Shown: positions 1 to 6,245 of the stretch, piece by piece | How the letters are laid out: every line of letters starts with the position of its first letter | How positions within the stretch are numbered: the stretch's first letter is position 1 | Source: an uncultured Christensenella sp. | GTDB lineage: Bacteria > Bacillota > Clostridia > Christensenellales > Pumilibacteraceae | Length of the DNA stretch: 26,009 bases | Direction: 5' to 3' | Assembly: GCA_910577945.1 (NCBI GenBank) | Contig: CAJTNI010000024.1 | Span: 1-26,009, forward strand | Notes under the pieces: model-generated | Told to the model about the DNA's origin: nothing | Databases searched by the model: none | Seen by the model: the letters and a program-made list of their open reading frames with translations, nothing else | Made by a program: the position numbers and the translations under genes

Positions 1-50
1 CATTCACAAGTAATTTAACTATTTATCTGTCCAACTTTTGGGGTTCATAG
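1..50 (+). mobile_element. Possible right tip of an IS3-family element (remnant or window-cut)
   Basis: Bases 28-47 read TGTCCAACTTTTGGGGTTCA. This resembles the terminal inverted repeats of IS3-family (IS150-group) elements, which typically contain a CCAACTTTTTGGGG-like core and end in CA. The third forward frame is open from base 3 to a TAG at 48-50 and would encode a short tail ending in LSNFWGS, which could be the last residues of a transposase. The opposite end lies outside the window, so the element cannot be confirmed. The alternative is a chance match. Bases 51-163 hold only a small hairpin (ATTCCC at 96-101, GGGAAT at 105-110) and no gene. Confidence 0.25.
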
Positions 51-163
51 CATTCACGCCACGCCTAATTCTCGTTCGCCTACGGCTTACCTAATATTCC
101 CTATGGGAATTACGGTAAAAGGCGGCGCGCGTTTTTAATTTCTATTGTCGTATACGGAATAAA

Positions 164-634
164 TCATTTGCCATCGTCGGCGGCGGGCGAGGGGGCGTCG
201 GGCGGAGTCGCTCGGTCGTTCGGCGTTTCTTCGACGCTTCCCTGAACGGCTTTTTCCTGCGCCGTGGTTTTTTTCGCCTGCTTTTCCTGCTTGTCGATTG
301 AGTTGACTATTTTCTCGATATCGGTGTCCGAGCTAAGCCCCACGACGTGGTCGACGGGCAGGGAAAAGGCGATGCCTTGCCCGTCCGTTTTAAGCCCCGC
401 CGATTGATAGATTGCGTGCAGCACGTCGTCCTTGATTTTCGTCGGAACGAGTATCATTACGATTTCCTTGTCGGGCTGAACGGTTATGTGGAAAAACTCC
501 TCCGCCTCCTTGTTGGCAGTGCCGCGCGCGTGCAAAACCGTGCCGCCGCGCGCGCCCTTGTCCTTGGCGGCGTCCATAACGGTCTCCGAAAATCCCGTGT
601 TGACTATACATAATATAAGCTCGTGCTTTGTCAT
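164..634 (-). CDS. PII-like (GlnB-fold) signalling protein with charged C-terminal tail
   Basis: This 156-residue protein resembles the nitrogen-regulatory PII fold. Residues 1-100 follow the PII strand order, with a GTVLHARG segment at about 31-38 and a GQGIAFSLPV segment at 86-95 that matches the nucleotide-binding B-loop region of GlnB. The T-loop is short, and the tyrosine uridylylated in enteric GlnB is not present, so classical GlnD control is unlikely. Residues 101-156 form a charged, then Pro/Ala-rich tail not found in canonical PII (about 112 residues). The ATG is preceded by GGAG five bases upstream. It is the last gene of an operon with a second PII-like gene and a DUF1538 membrane protein. 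PII proteins usually sense ATP/ADP and 2-oxoglutarate and bind a neighbouring transporter, so control of the DUF1538 protein is inferred. Effector and target are unknown. Confidence 0.75.
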   Translation of the reverse strand: MTKHELILCIVNTGFSETVMDAAKDKGARGGTVLHARGTANKEAEEFFHITVQPDKEIVMILVPTKIKDDVLHAIYQSAGLKTDGQGIAFSLPVDHVVGLSSDTDIEKIVNSIDKQEKQAKKTTAQEKAVQGSVEETPNDRATPPDAPSPAADDGK

Positions 635-650
635 AATAACTCCGTTTGCG

Positions 651-1178
651 TCATTGCTTGGGGTCTTTGACCGCCATTTTGTTGTTGCTCAAAAACCCGA
701 ATATCAAAGTGCCGATTACGCTTGTCATGGGTATGGTGTAGGCAATGCCCTTGCCGTTCTTTATGGTCTTGAACTTTTCGTCGAGCGCGGCGAGCGCGTC
801 GGGCAGCTTGTTTTCCTGTATGACGCTGAATATGACCGCTTTTTCCGAGTCGGTCAAGCCGAACCGCGAAAGCACTTTGGCGTCCGCCGTGCCGCTGCCC
901 AGCAGCACGCATTGCATGTTGACCTCGAACGATTGGATTAAGTCCAGATAGTATTCGCCCTTCGAGCGGTTGACTACGGTTATCAAAAGCTCCAAGCGGT
1001 TTTGCGTAATGGCGTTTTGCGGCGCGTCGGATTTTTTAGCCCTGGCGTTTTCCGTTCGGCGCTTGACCGCGGTTTTTACGCGTTCGGTCTTTTCCTTGCG
1101 CTTTTGCATTATCTCGTTGACGCGCGCCATTATATCGTCTTTTATGTGCTTTATGTGCTTATCTCGCTTACTTGCCAT
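651..1178 (-). CDS. Second, divergent PII-like protein with basic N-terminal extension
   Basis: The protein has 175 residues when started at the ATG at 1178, which has GGAG eight bases upstream. A longer reading from a TTG at 1196 would place that Shine-Dalgarno inside the gene and is rejected. Residues 1-60 are strongly basic and probably helical (many Lys/Arg, repeated RVK/KRK), an extension unlike normal PII. Residues 61-165 look like a PII core: a first strand RLELLITVV at 61-69 and a GKGIAYTIPMTSVIG segment at 142-156 that aligns with the GQGIAFSLPVDHVVG segment of the downstream paralogue. The start overlaps the end of the DUF1538 gene by 11 bases, which indicates translational coupling, and the next PII-like gene starts 16 bases after its stop. 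The two paralogues may form hetero-oligomers or sense different ligands; that is speculation. Confidence 0.7.
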   Translation of the reverse strand: MASKRDKHIKHIKDDIMARVNEIMQKRKEKTERVKTAVKRRTENARAKKSDAPQNAITQNRLELLITVVNRSKGEYYLDLIQSFEVNMQCVLLGSGTADAKVLSRFGLTDSEKAVIFSVIQENKLPDALAALDEKFKTIKNGKGIAYTIPMTSVIGTLIFGFLSNNKMAVKDPKQ

Positions 1179-2703
1179 TCTTTTTGCTCCACACAAAGTT
1201 GATAACCTGCTCGTCGTCGGCGGCGAGTATGCGCTTCATGGCGATGCGGTTGCGCGCCTTTGCGGACATAATGGCTTTAAAGCCGAGCGCCTGAATGGTA
1301 ATCAACGGTATCATTGCGACCATTGCGACCACGCCGAACGCGAGGCTCAAAATTTGCTCCTCCGCGATAACCGAGCACGCGCCTATCGCCAGCGGCAGTA
1401 TAAAGCCCGAGGTGAGCGGACCGCTCGCCACGCCGCCCGAATCGAAGGCGATTGCCGTGTACAGCTTGGGCACGAAAAACGATAGCCCGAGCGAAATGAG
1501 GTAGCCGGGGATAAGGTAGTACAGCAGCGAGAAATCGTAAATTATGCGCACCATGGACAGCGCGATGGCAAGCCCCACGCCGCAGCACAGCGCGATAAGC
1601 ATTTCCTTTTTGGTGACGCCGCCGCCCGTGACCTCCTCGACCTGCTTGTTGAGCACGTGAATGGCGGGCTCGGCGAGCACGACCACCATGCCGAGAACCA
1701 GCCCGAAAATTATAAGCACGGTCTCGTTGGCGGCAAGCTCCTTGCCCAGCTTCAAGCCGATTGGCATAAAGCCGACCTTGACGGCGGTCAAGAATATCAC
1801 CAGCCCGAAAAACGTGTAGGCTATGCCTATGATTATGCGAATGATTTTGTCCTTGGGGAGTTTCAGTACGGTGAATTGCAATATTACGAAAAACGCGACG
1901 ATAAGCGCGAGCGCGATTACCACTTCGCGGCAAGTGACCAAAAGTATTTTGCCGAAATTGCCCATTTCGGACGCGACGGTGTACGACGGCGTGGTGTAGG
2001 AAAGGTCGCCCTTGGCGGTGAGCGAGAGCACGAGCACGGCGAGAATAGGTCCTACCGAGCACAGCGCGATAAGACCGAAGCTGTTTTCGTTGCTGTTGCG
2101 CCCGCCGATAGTGGTGGCAATGCCAACGCCGAGCGCCATTATGAACGGCACGGTAATAGGTCCAGTCGTGACGCCGCCGCTGTCGAACGACATGGCGAGA
2201 AAGCTCTTTTTGCCGCTGTCTATCAAGAGCGCGCATACCATAAACAGCACCATGTAAAAGAACATGAGCATCGTGGACAGGCTCTTGCGCGTGATTATCT
2301 TAATCACGGCGATAACGAGGAACAGCCCGACGCCCGCGCCGACGGTGGCGATTAGCACTACGTTGTTTATCACGGAGCTTACTTGCTCGGCGAGCACAGA
2401 CAGGTCGGGCTCGGCGATTGTTATGAAAATTCCCATTAAAAGGCAAACCGCGATAAGCACTGTTATTTTTTTGGATTTGGTAAGGCCGCTGCCGATATGC
2501 TCGCCCATGGGCGTCATGGCGAGGTCCGCGCCGAGGTTGAACAGCCCGATTCCGAGTATAAGAAAAACGGCGGACACCGAAAACACGGCAAGCTCCGTGC
2601 CCGTAAAGCTTACGAGCGGGGTCGCCGCGAGTATCAGTACGATTACCGTTACGGGCAGCACCGATACGAACGATTCGCGCAGTTTGAGTAATACAGCCTT
2701 CAT
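1168..2703 (-). CDS. DUF1538 multi-pass membrane protein, internally duplicated; probable transporter
   Basis: The 511-residue protein has about a dozen hydrophobic segments and matches what I know of the DUF1538 family, whose substrate is not established. It is built from two tandem halves: FDSGG followed by a GPxT motif occurs at residues 173-184 and again at 420-431, and an AEP motif at 97-99 recurs at 344-346, both with an offset of exactly 247. Duplicated halves with conserved Gly-rich re-entrant-like motifs are typical of secondary transporters and channels. The ATG at 2703 has AAGGA just upstream, with a tight spacing of about three bases. The gene heads an operon with two PII-like proteins, in parallel with transporter-PII pairs such as AmtB-GlnK and SbtA-SbtB. 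The C-terminal 45 residues are polar and probably cytoplasmic. Transport function is inference. Confidence 0.8.
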   Translation of the reverse strand: MKAVLLKLRESFVSVLPVTVIVLILAATPLVSFTGTELAVFSVSAVFLILGIGLFNLGADLAMTPMGEHIGSGLTKSKKITVLIAVCLLMGIFITIAEPDLSVLAEQVSSVINNVVLIATVGAGVGLFLVIAVIKIITRKSLSTMLMFFYMVLFMVCALLIDSGKKSFLAMSFDSGGVTTGPITVPFIMALGVGIATTIGGRNSNENSFGLIALCSVGPILAVLVLSLTAKGDLSYTTPSYTVASEMGNFGKILLVTCREVVIALALIVAFFVILQFTVLKLPKDKIIRIIIGIAYTFFGLVIFLTAVKVGFMPIGLKLGKELAANETVLIIFGLVLGMVVVLAEPAIHVLNKQVEEVTGGGVTKKEMLIALCCGVGLAIALSMVRIIYDFSLLYYLIPGYLISLGLSFFVPKLYTAIAFDSGGVASGPLTSGFILPLAIGACSVIAEEQILSLAFGVVAMVAMIPLITIQALGFKAIMSAKARNRIAMKRILAADDEQVINFVWSKKNGK

Positions 2704-2710
2704 AATTCCT

Positions 2711-2729
2711 TCGGACGCATGCCGTCCGA
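2711..2729 (-). promoter_or_regulatory. Leader hairpin directly next to the DUF1538 ribosome binding site
   Basis: A perfect 7-bp stem (TCGGACG at 2711-2717, CGTCCGA at 2723-2729) with a five-base loop lies in the 5' leader of the DUF1538 operon. In the transcript the 3' arm runs directly into the AAGGA Shine-Dalgarno at 2707-2711. It could modulate ribosome access or serve as an operator-like site. No function is demonstrated. Confidence 0.35.
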
Positions 2730-2749
2730 CAATAATTTATTAGAGGTTT

Positions 2750-2778
2750 ATTGTAACACGAACGCGTGCATTTTGCAA
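2750..2778 (-). promoter_or_regulatory. Sigma-70-type promoter of the DUF1538/PII operon
   Basis: On the minus strand a -35 TTGCAA (2773-2778) and a -10 TACAAT (2750-2755) are separated by 17 bases. The predicted transcription start is near 2743, which gives a leader of about 40 bases carrying a hairpin and a Shine-Dalgarno site. It is divergent from the promoter at 2821-2849. Confidence 0.65.
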
Positions 2779-2820
2779 GAGTTTTGGCGCGCCGCGTGCA
2801 TAAAACCCTTATCGATTGCG

Positions 2821-2849
2821 TTGACGGAGCGTCGAATTTGTGGTAGAAT
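2821..2849 (+). promoter_or_regulatory. Promoter of the 2858 membrane protein, predicted leaderless
   Basis: TTGACG (2821-2826), a 17-base spacer and TAGAAT (2844-2849) form a near-consensus sigma-70 promoter. Transcription should begin around 2856-2858, exactly at the GTG start codon, leaving no room for a Shine-Dalgarno site. The promoter excludes a start at the GTG at 2840, which lies inside the spacer. Confidence 0.7.
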
Positions 2850-2857
2850 ACGGCGTA

Positions 2858-3940
2858 GTGAAAATCAACAAGGATAGCAAGCTTTATAAATTTATCATAA
2901 GGCCGCCGCTGTGGTTGCTTATTACGATTTGGGTGCTCGCGCTGTTTGCCGTGGCGGCGTGCATTACTTTGTACTTTCTGCGCTTGGGCACCGAGCCGTG
3001 GGCGCTAATCGTTTACGCCGTGGCGCTCGCGCTTTTTATTCTGTCCGTTTACGGCGTGCTCGCCGTCGTAGGCGTGCCCGAGCGCGCGAGCGGCAGTATT
3101 AAGATACGCAAGTTTTTTACCGATTACGGCTTTCGCGCCACGGTGTACGCCGCGGGCTCGGTCATATTCAATACGCTGTACGTGGCGTTCGGCGTATTGA
3201 TTGCCGTATTGGAGCATTCGCCGTGGCTGGGCGCGCTCGTCGGCTATCACGTGTTCTTGGCGGGAGCGCGCGCGGTGATATTTATATTCGTAAAGAACTA
3301 CGGCAAGGAAGACGGCGAGCTGTACCGCTTGCGTGCATACACTTATTGCGGCGTCGCGCTCGCCATGCTCGCGCTCGCGTTTTTGCCCGTCATACGCTTG
3401 GTAATCGACGACCGCAACAGTTACAGATATTTCGTGAGCACCGTCACGTACGTATCGGCAATCGCGCTTTACACTTTTATCAAGCTGGGCGTATCCGTTC
3501 ACAATTTCCGCAAGGCGCACAAAACCGACGATATGTCGCTCATCGCCATTAAAAACATCAGTCTTGCCGACGCGCTGATTACGCTGTTCGCGCTGCAAGC
3601 CACCATGCTTAAAGAGCTAGGCAATACAGTGCTCGGTTTCACGCTCAATCCGAGCACGGGCGGCTTAATCGCGCTCGTCATTTTCGGCTTGGGCATGTAC
3701 ATGTTCGTCATGGGCATGCGCCGCATACGTAAGTTCAAAATCGGATACTACGCCGAGCCCGATTCGGGCGTTGCCGACGCATCCGCGCAAAACGCCGCGC
3801 CGCCGCCCGACGACTGCTCGGACGCGCCGCCGCCCGCTGCGGACAAGCCTGCGCCCACGCCCGTTCCCGCGCCGCCGCCCGCCGCGGTCGACCTTGACGC
3901 GGATTGCGAAAATTCGTCGGAGCTAAGCGACGTAAAATAA
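2858..3940 (+). CDS. Unknown multi-pass membrane protein with Pro-rich cytoplasmic tail
   Basis: I do not recognise this 360-residue protein. It has about seven or eight hydrophobic segments, starting with one at about residues 17-43 (a Trp/Leu/Ile-rich stretch after IRPPLW) and a second at about 46-70, with later ones near 90-115, 120-142, 160-182, 190-212 and 265-290. A short basic stretch (RRIRKFK) follows the last one. The final 60 residues are soluble, rich in Pro, Ala and Asp, and probably disordered. The GTG start at 2858 was chosen because the promoter overlaps any earlier start; translation is probably leaderless. It is transcribed alone, divergently from the DUF1538/PII operon, with 73 bases before the next gene. 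A shared control region might link it to that operon, but this is only suggested by position. Confidence 0.8.
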   Translation: MKINKDSKLYKFIIRPPLWLLITIWVLALFAVAACITLYFLRLGTEPWALIVYAVALALFILSVYGVLAVVGVPERASGSIKIRKFFTDYGFRATVYAAGSVIFNTLYVAFGVLIAVLEHSPWLGALVGYHVFLAGARAVIFIFVKNYGKEDGELYRLRAYTYCGVALAMLALAFLPVIRLVIDDRNSYRYFVSTVTYVSAIALYTFIKLGVSVHNFRKAHKTDDMSLIAIKNISLADALITLFALQATMLKELGNTVLGFTLNPSTGGLIALVIFGLGMYMFVMGMRRIRKFKIGYYAEPDSGVADASAQNAAPPPDDCSDAPPPAADKPAPTPVPAPPPAAVDLDADCENSSELSDVK

Positions 3941-3979
3941 AAAATTAATATTTTTCTAATGTTAGCTAATGCGTATATG

Positions 3980-3988
3980 TGATATACT
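3980..3988 (+). promoter_or_regulatory. Extended -10 promoter of the first ABC exporter operon
   Basis: TGA directly before TATACT (3983-3988) is an extended -10 element. The best -35 (TTAGCT at 3962-3967) has only a 15-base spacer, so the extended -10 probably does most of the work. Start of transcription is predicted near 3995, giving a leader of about 19 bases before the ATG at 4014. Confidence 0.5.
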
Positions 3989-4013
3989 CTACACATAGTT
4001 TTCAGAGACGAGT

Positions 4014-4934
4014 ATGTCGGACACGATAATAAAAATAGATAATTTGGTAAAGCGGTTCGGCGCGCTGACTGCCGTAAACGACGTTTCGTTCGAGGTTCGG
4101 CGCGGCGAGCTTTTTGCGTTTTTGGGCGTAAACGGCGCGGGCAAGTCTACTACGATTTCCGTGCTTTGCGGTCAGCTTGCGCGCGACGGCGGCTCAATCG
4201 TCGTGGACGGGGCGAATATCGACGACGATATCGAGCGCGTAAAGCGCAGCATCGGCGTGGTGTTTCAGTCGAGCGCGCTCGACCGCGTGCTCGGCGTCAA
4301 GGATAACCTCAAAAGCCGCGCCGCGCTGTACGGCATTTTCGGCAAGGAGTTCGAGGCGCGATACGCCGAGCTGGACGAAATGCTGTCGCTTAAAGAATTG
4401 GAAAAGCGTCCCGTCGGCAAGCTGTCGGGCGGACAGCGGCGGCGGTGCGATATTGCGCGCGCGCTTTTACATAAGCCCAAGATACTCATACTCGACGAGC
4501 CCACGACGGGGCTGGACCCGCAAACGCGCAAGACCGTTTGGGGCGTAATCGGCGAGCTGCGCAAGGACGGCGAACTGACCGTGTTTTTGACGACGCACTA
4601 CATGGAGGAGGCGGCGGACGCCGACTACGTCGTCGTAATCGACCGCGGCAGGGTTTCCGCCAAGGGCACGCCCGTCGAGCTCAAAAACGAATACACGGGC
4701 GACTTTATATCGTTTTACGACCGCGACGAGTCGGAGCTCGAAGCGCTGGGCAAGCCGATAGAAAAAATATCGGGCGGGTTCAGGATAGAGGTAAAAAATA
4801 CCGCCGAGGCGACGGCGCTCATTGCGGCGCACCCCGAGCTGTTCACCGATTACGAGGTGAGCAAGGGTAAGATGGACGACGTGTTTTTGGCGGTTCAAAA
4901 AAGCAACGCCGTCGGCGACGAGGAGCGGGCATGA
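4014..4934 (+). CDS. ABC-2 exporter ATP-binding protein (DrrA/CcmA-like)
   Basis: This 306-residue ATPase powers an ABC-2-type exporter. It shows a complete nucleotide-binding domain: Walker A GVNGAGKST at 38-46, signature LSGGQ at 137-141, Walker B LILDEP at 158-163 with catalytic Glu162, D-loop GLDP, and the switch His195 in TTHYMEEA. The C-terminal 80 residues match the extension common in drug or lipid exporters and end near DDVFLAVQ. The start is the ATG at 4014, with only a weak GAGACGAG upstream. Its last codons overlap the permease start by four bases (ATGA), so the two are translationally coupled. Substrate cannot be told from sequence; antibiotics, lipids or polysaccharides are all possible for this family. 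Confidence 0.9.
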   Translation: MSDTIIKIDNLVKRFGALTAVNDVSFEVRRGELFAFLGVNGAGKSTTISVLCGQLARDGGSIVVDGANIDDDIERVKRSIGVVFQSSALDRVLGVKDNLKSRAALYGIFGKEFEARYAELDEMLSLKELEKRPVGKLSGGQRRRCDIARALLHKPKILILDEPTTGLDPQTRKTVWGVIGELRKDGELTVFLTTHYMEEAADADYVVVIDRGRVSAKGTPVELKNEYTGDFISFYDRDESELEALGKPIEKISGGFRIEVKNTAEATALIAAHPELFTDYEVSKGKMDDVFLAVQKSNAVGDEERA

Positions 4935-5872
4935 GTAATTTAAAGCTTAATATAAAAATGACCGCGGCGTTTACGGCGCGCAATATGAAGGTGTTTTTCC
5001 GAGACAAGGGCGCGGTTATTTCCGCATTGATGGCGCCGCTCGTCATACTTTTGCTGTACGTGTTGTTTTTGAACAACGTGCTCAAATCCTCGTTCACTGC
5101 GGAGCTGGGCGATATGGTTATTCCCGAAAAGCTGATTGACGGATACATAGCGTCCTTCGAGGTGTCGTCCATACTCGCGGTGTGCTGCGTTACCGTCGCG
5201 TTCGTCGTCAACATGATGATGGTGGACGACAGATTGACGGGCGTGCGCGCCGACCTCGACGTAACGCCGACGCATAAGAGCGTGCTCGTGCTAGGCTACT
5301 TCTTTTCCACCGCGCTCGTCACGCTGTCCATATGCTTGCTGACGCTTGCCGTCGGCTTGGCGTATATAGGCGCGAGCGGCTGGCAAATGTCGGCGGGCGA
5401 CTGCCTGTTCGCCGTGCTCGACGTATTTTTGGCGTCGCTGTTCGGCACGGCGCTGTCGTCGGTGGTCGCCGTGTTTTTAAAGAGCCGCGGCGCGATAAAC
5501 GCCGTTTCCACAATCGTCTCCACGGTGTACGGGTTTATCTGCGGCGCGTACTATCCGATTTCGCAGTTCGCAAAGGGTATAGCCAATTTCGTCATGTGCT
5601 TGCCCGGCACGTACTTTACCGCGCTGTTTCGCTCGCACTTTATGCGCTGCTTCTACGAGCCGTTCACGGAGGCGGGAATGCCGAGCGATGCCGCTGCCGA
5701 AATTCTCGACAGCCTCGACGTAAACGCGTATTTCTTCGGCAAAGCCGTGCCGACGTGGGTTATGTACACTGTGGCGCTGTGCACCGTGGTCGCGCTGCTG
5801 GCGGCGTTCGTAGCGATTAACGCAGTCAAAATCAAACGCAAGCCCAAGCCCGTCGCGCCCGCCGCCGAATAG
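4931..5872 (+). CDS. ABC-2 type transporter permease
   Basis: A 313-residue integral membrane protein is encoded immediately after its ATPase, overlapping it by four bases. The layout is that of ABC-2 permeases: an N-terminal cytoplasmic helix containing ARNMKVFFRDKGAV at about 17-30, a first membrane helix at about 34-50, a large loop to about residue 77, and then five hydrophobic segments, including the last at about 273-297. It ends with a basic KIKRKPKP tail. The GAYYPISQF segment resembles the GxxxP-type motif before the extracellular loop in this family. Only one permease accompanies the ATPase, so it should act as a homodimer. The substrate is unknown. Transcription probably ends at the terminator at 5997-6035. 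Confidence 0.88.
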   Translation: MSNLKLNIKMTAAFTARNMKVFFRDKGAVISALMAPLVILLLYVLFLNNVLKSSFTAELGDMVIPEKLIDGYIASFEVSSILAVCCVTVAFVVNMMMVDDRLTGVRADLDVTPTHKSVLVLGYFFSTALVTLSICLLTLAVGLAYIGASGWQMSAGDCLFAVLDVFLASLFGTALSSVVAVFLKSRGAINAVSTIVSTVYGFICGAYYPISQFAKGIANFVMCLPGTYFTALFRSHFMRCFYEPFTEAGMPSDAAAEILDSLDVNAYFFGKAVPTWVMYTVALCTVVALLAAFVAINAVKIKRKPKPVAPAAE

Positions 5873-5996
5873 AGCGCCGCGCGATAAGCGCGCTGCGGCG
5901 CGGTTTATGCGTGATAGAAAATGTAGTCGTAAGGTGTCGGCACGCTTTAAGGCGTTGTCGCGCTTTCGACAAATGAGAATTAAATTTTTTTGCATG

Positions 5997-6035
5997 GGTC
6001 GTTCTATATGGAAAGTTATATAGAACGACCTTTTT
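5997..6035 (+). terminator. Rho-independent terminator of the first ABC exporter operon
   Basis: A perfect 13-bp stem (GGTCGTTCTATAT at 5997-6009, ATATAGAACGACC at 6018-6030) with an eight-base loop is followed directly by five T (6031-6035). It ends the 4014-5872 operon and insulates the promoter downstream. Confidence 0.85.
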
Positions 6036-6080
6036 GCTTCGACGGTAATCGGGCACGGTTAATGTGCATAAGTCGGAACG

Positions 6081-6105
6081 AAAAAATTTAAAAAATTTCA
6101 AAAAA
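6081..6105 (+). promoter_or_regulatory. Phased A-tracts upstream of the promoter (curved DNA / UP-like element)
   Basis: Three A6 tracts (6081-6086, 6090-6095, 6100-6105) are centred 9 and 10 bases apart, in phase with the helix. Such phasing bends DNA, and A/T-rich sequence at this distance from the -35 at 6120 can contact the RNA polymerase alpha subunit. The effect on this promoter is inferred. Confidence 0.5.
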
Positions 6106-6119
6106 GAGTTCTGTTGGGC

Positions 6120-6150
6120 TTGACAAGGCGGGGGGGGGGTATAATATAAT
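6120..6150 (+). promoter_or_regulatory. Promoter with ten-G spacer tract, possibly phase-variable
   Basis: A perfect -35 TTGACA (6120-6125) is followed by a spacer with ten consecutive G (6130-6139) and then TATAATATAAT, which offers two overlapping perfect -10 boxes at 6140-6145 and 6145-6150. Spacers are 14 and 19 bases as sequenced, neither being the optimal 17; an intermediate TAATAT (6142-6147) has 16. Slippage in the G tract would change the spacing and hence promoter strength, as in Neisseria porA and opc. It drives the exporter operon starting at 6246. Confidence 0.65.
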
Positions 6151-6245
6151 CACATTGTAAATTATACTATGGTTTTTAACATAAATTCGTTGTGCGAGTG
6201 CATAAGTCGCGGACTTGTGCGGCGCGATACGGGAGCGGTGCGAAA

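Larger units (their letters stand above)
6064..6209 (+). repeat. 12-bp direct repeat GTGCATAAGTCG flanking the poly-G promoter
   Basis: The identical 12-mer GTGCATAAGTCG occurs at 6064-6075 and 6198-6209, one copy upstream of the A-tracts and one in the 5' leader. The copies are 134 bases apart and bracket the promoter. They could be paired operator sites or a trace of a duplication or insertion event. The sequence between them shows no clear terminal inverted repeats. Confidence 0.5.
5873..6245. other. Regulatory intergenic region between two ABC exporter operons
   Basis: This 373-base gap holds no convincing gene. After the permease stop there is a GC-rich hairpin (GCGCCGC at 5874-5880 with GCGGCGC at 5895-5901), a short stem TTGTCG/CGACAA (5955-5960, 5967-5972), the terminator at 5997-6035, phased A-tracts, the poly-G promoter and a leader of about 90 bases for the next operon. 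A 38-codon basic open frame (5907-6023) runs into the terminator and is not called. Confidence 0.7.

Noticed and set aside
51..57. CATTCAC repeated at 1-7 and 51-57
   Set aside because: Seven bases in an AT-moderate stretch, without proper relation to the proposed IS end at 47; likely chance.
1179..1196. TTG start extending the second PII-like protein
   Set aside because: The ATG at 1178 has a well-spaced GGAG, which would be inside the gene under the longer reading.
2840..2860. GTG at 2840 as start of the membrane protein
   Set aside because: It lies inside the promoter spacer before the -10 box; the transcript cannot include it. The GTG at 2858 fits the predicted transcription start.
5907..6023. 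38-codon basic open frame after the ABC permease
   Set aside because: No Shine-Dalgarno site, and it runs into the terminator stem at 5997-6035; likely chance.
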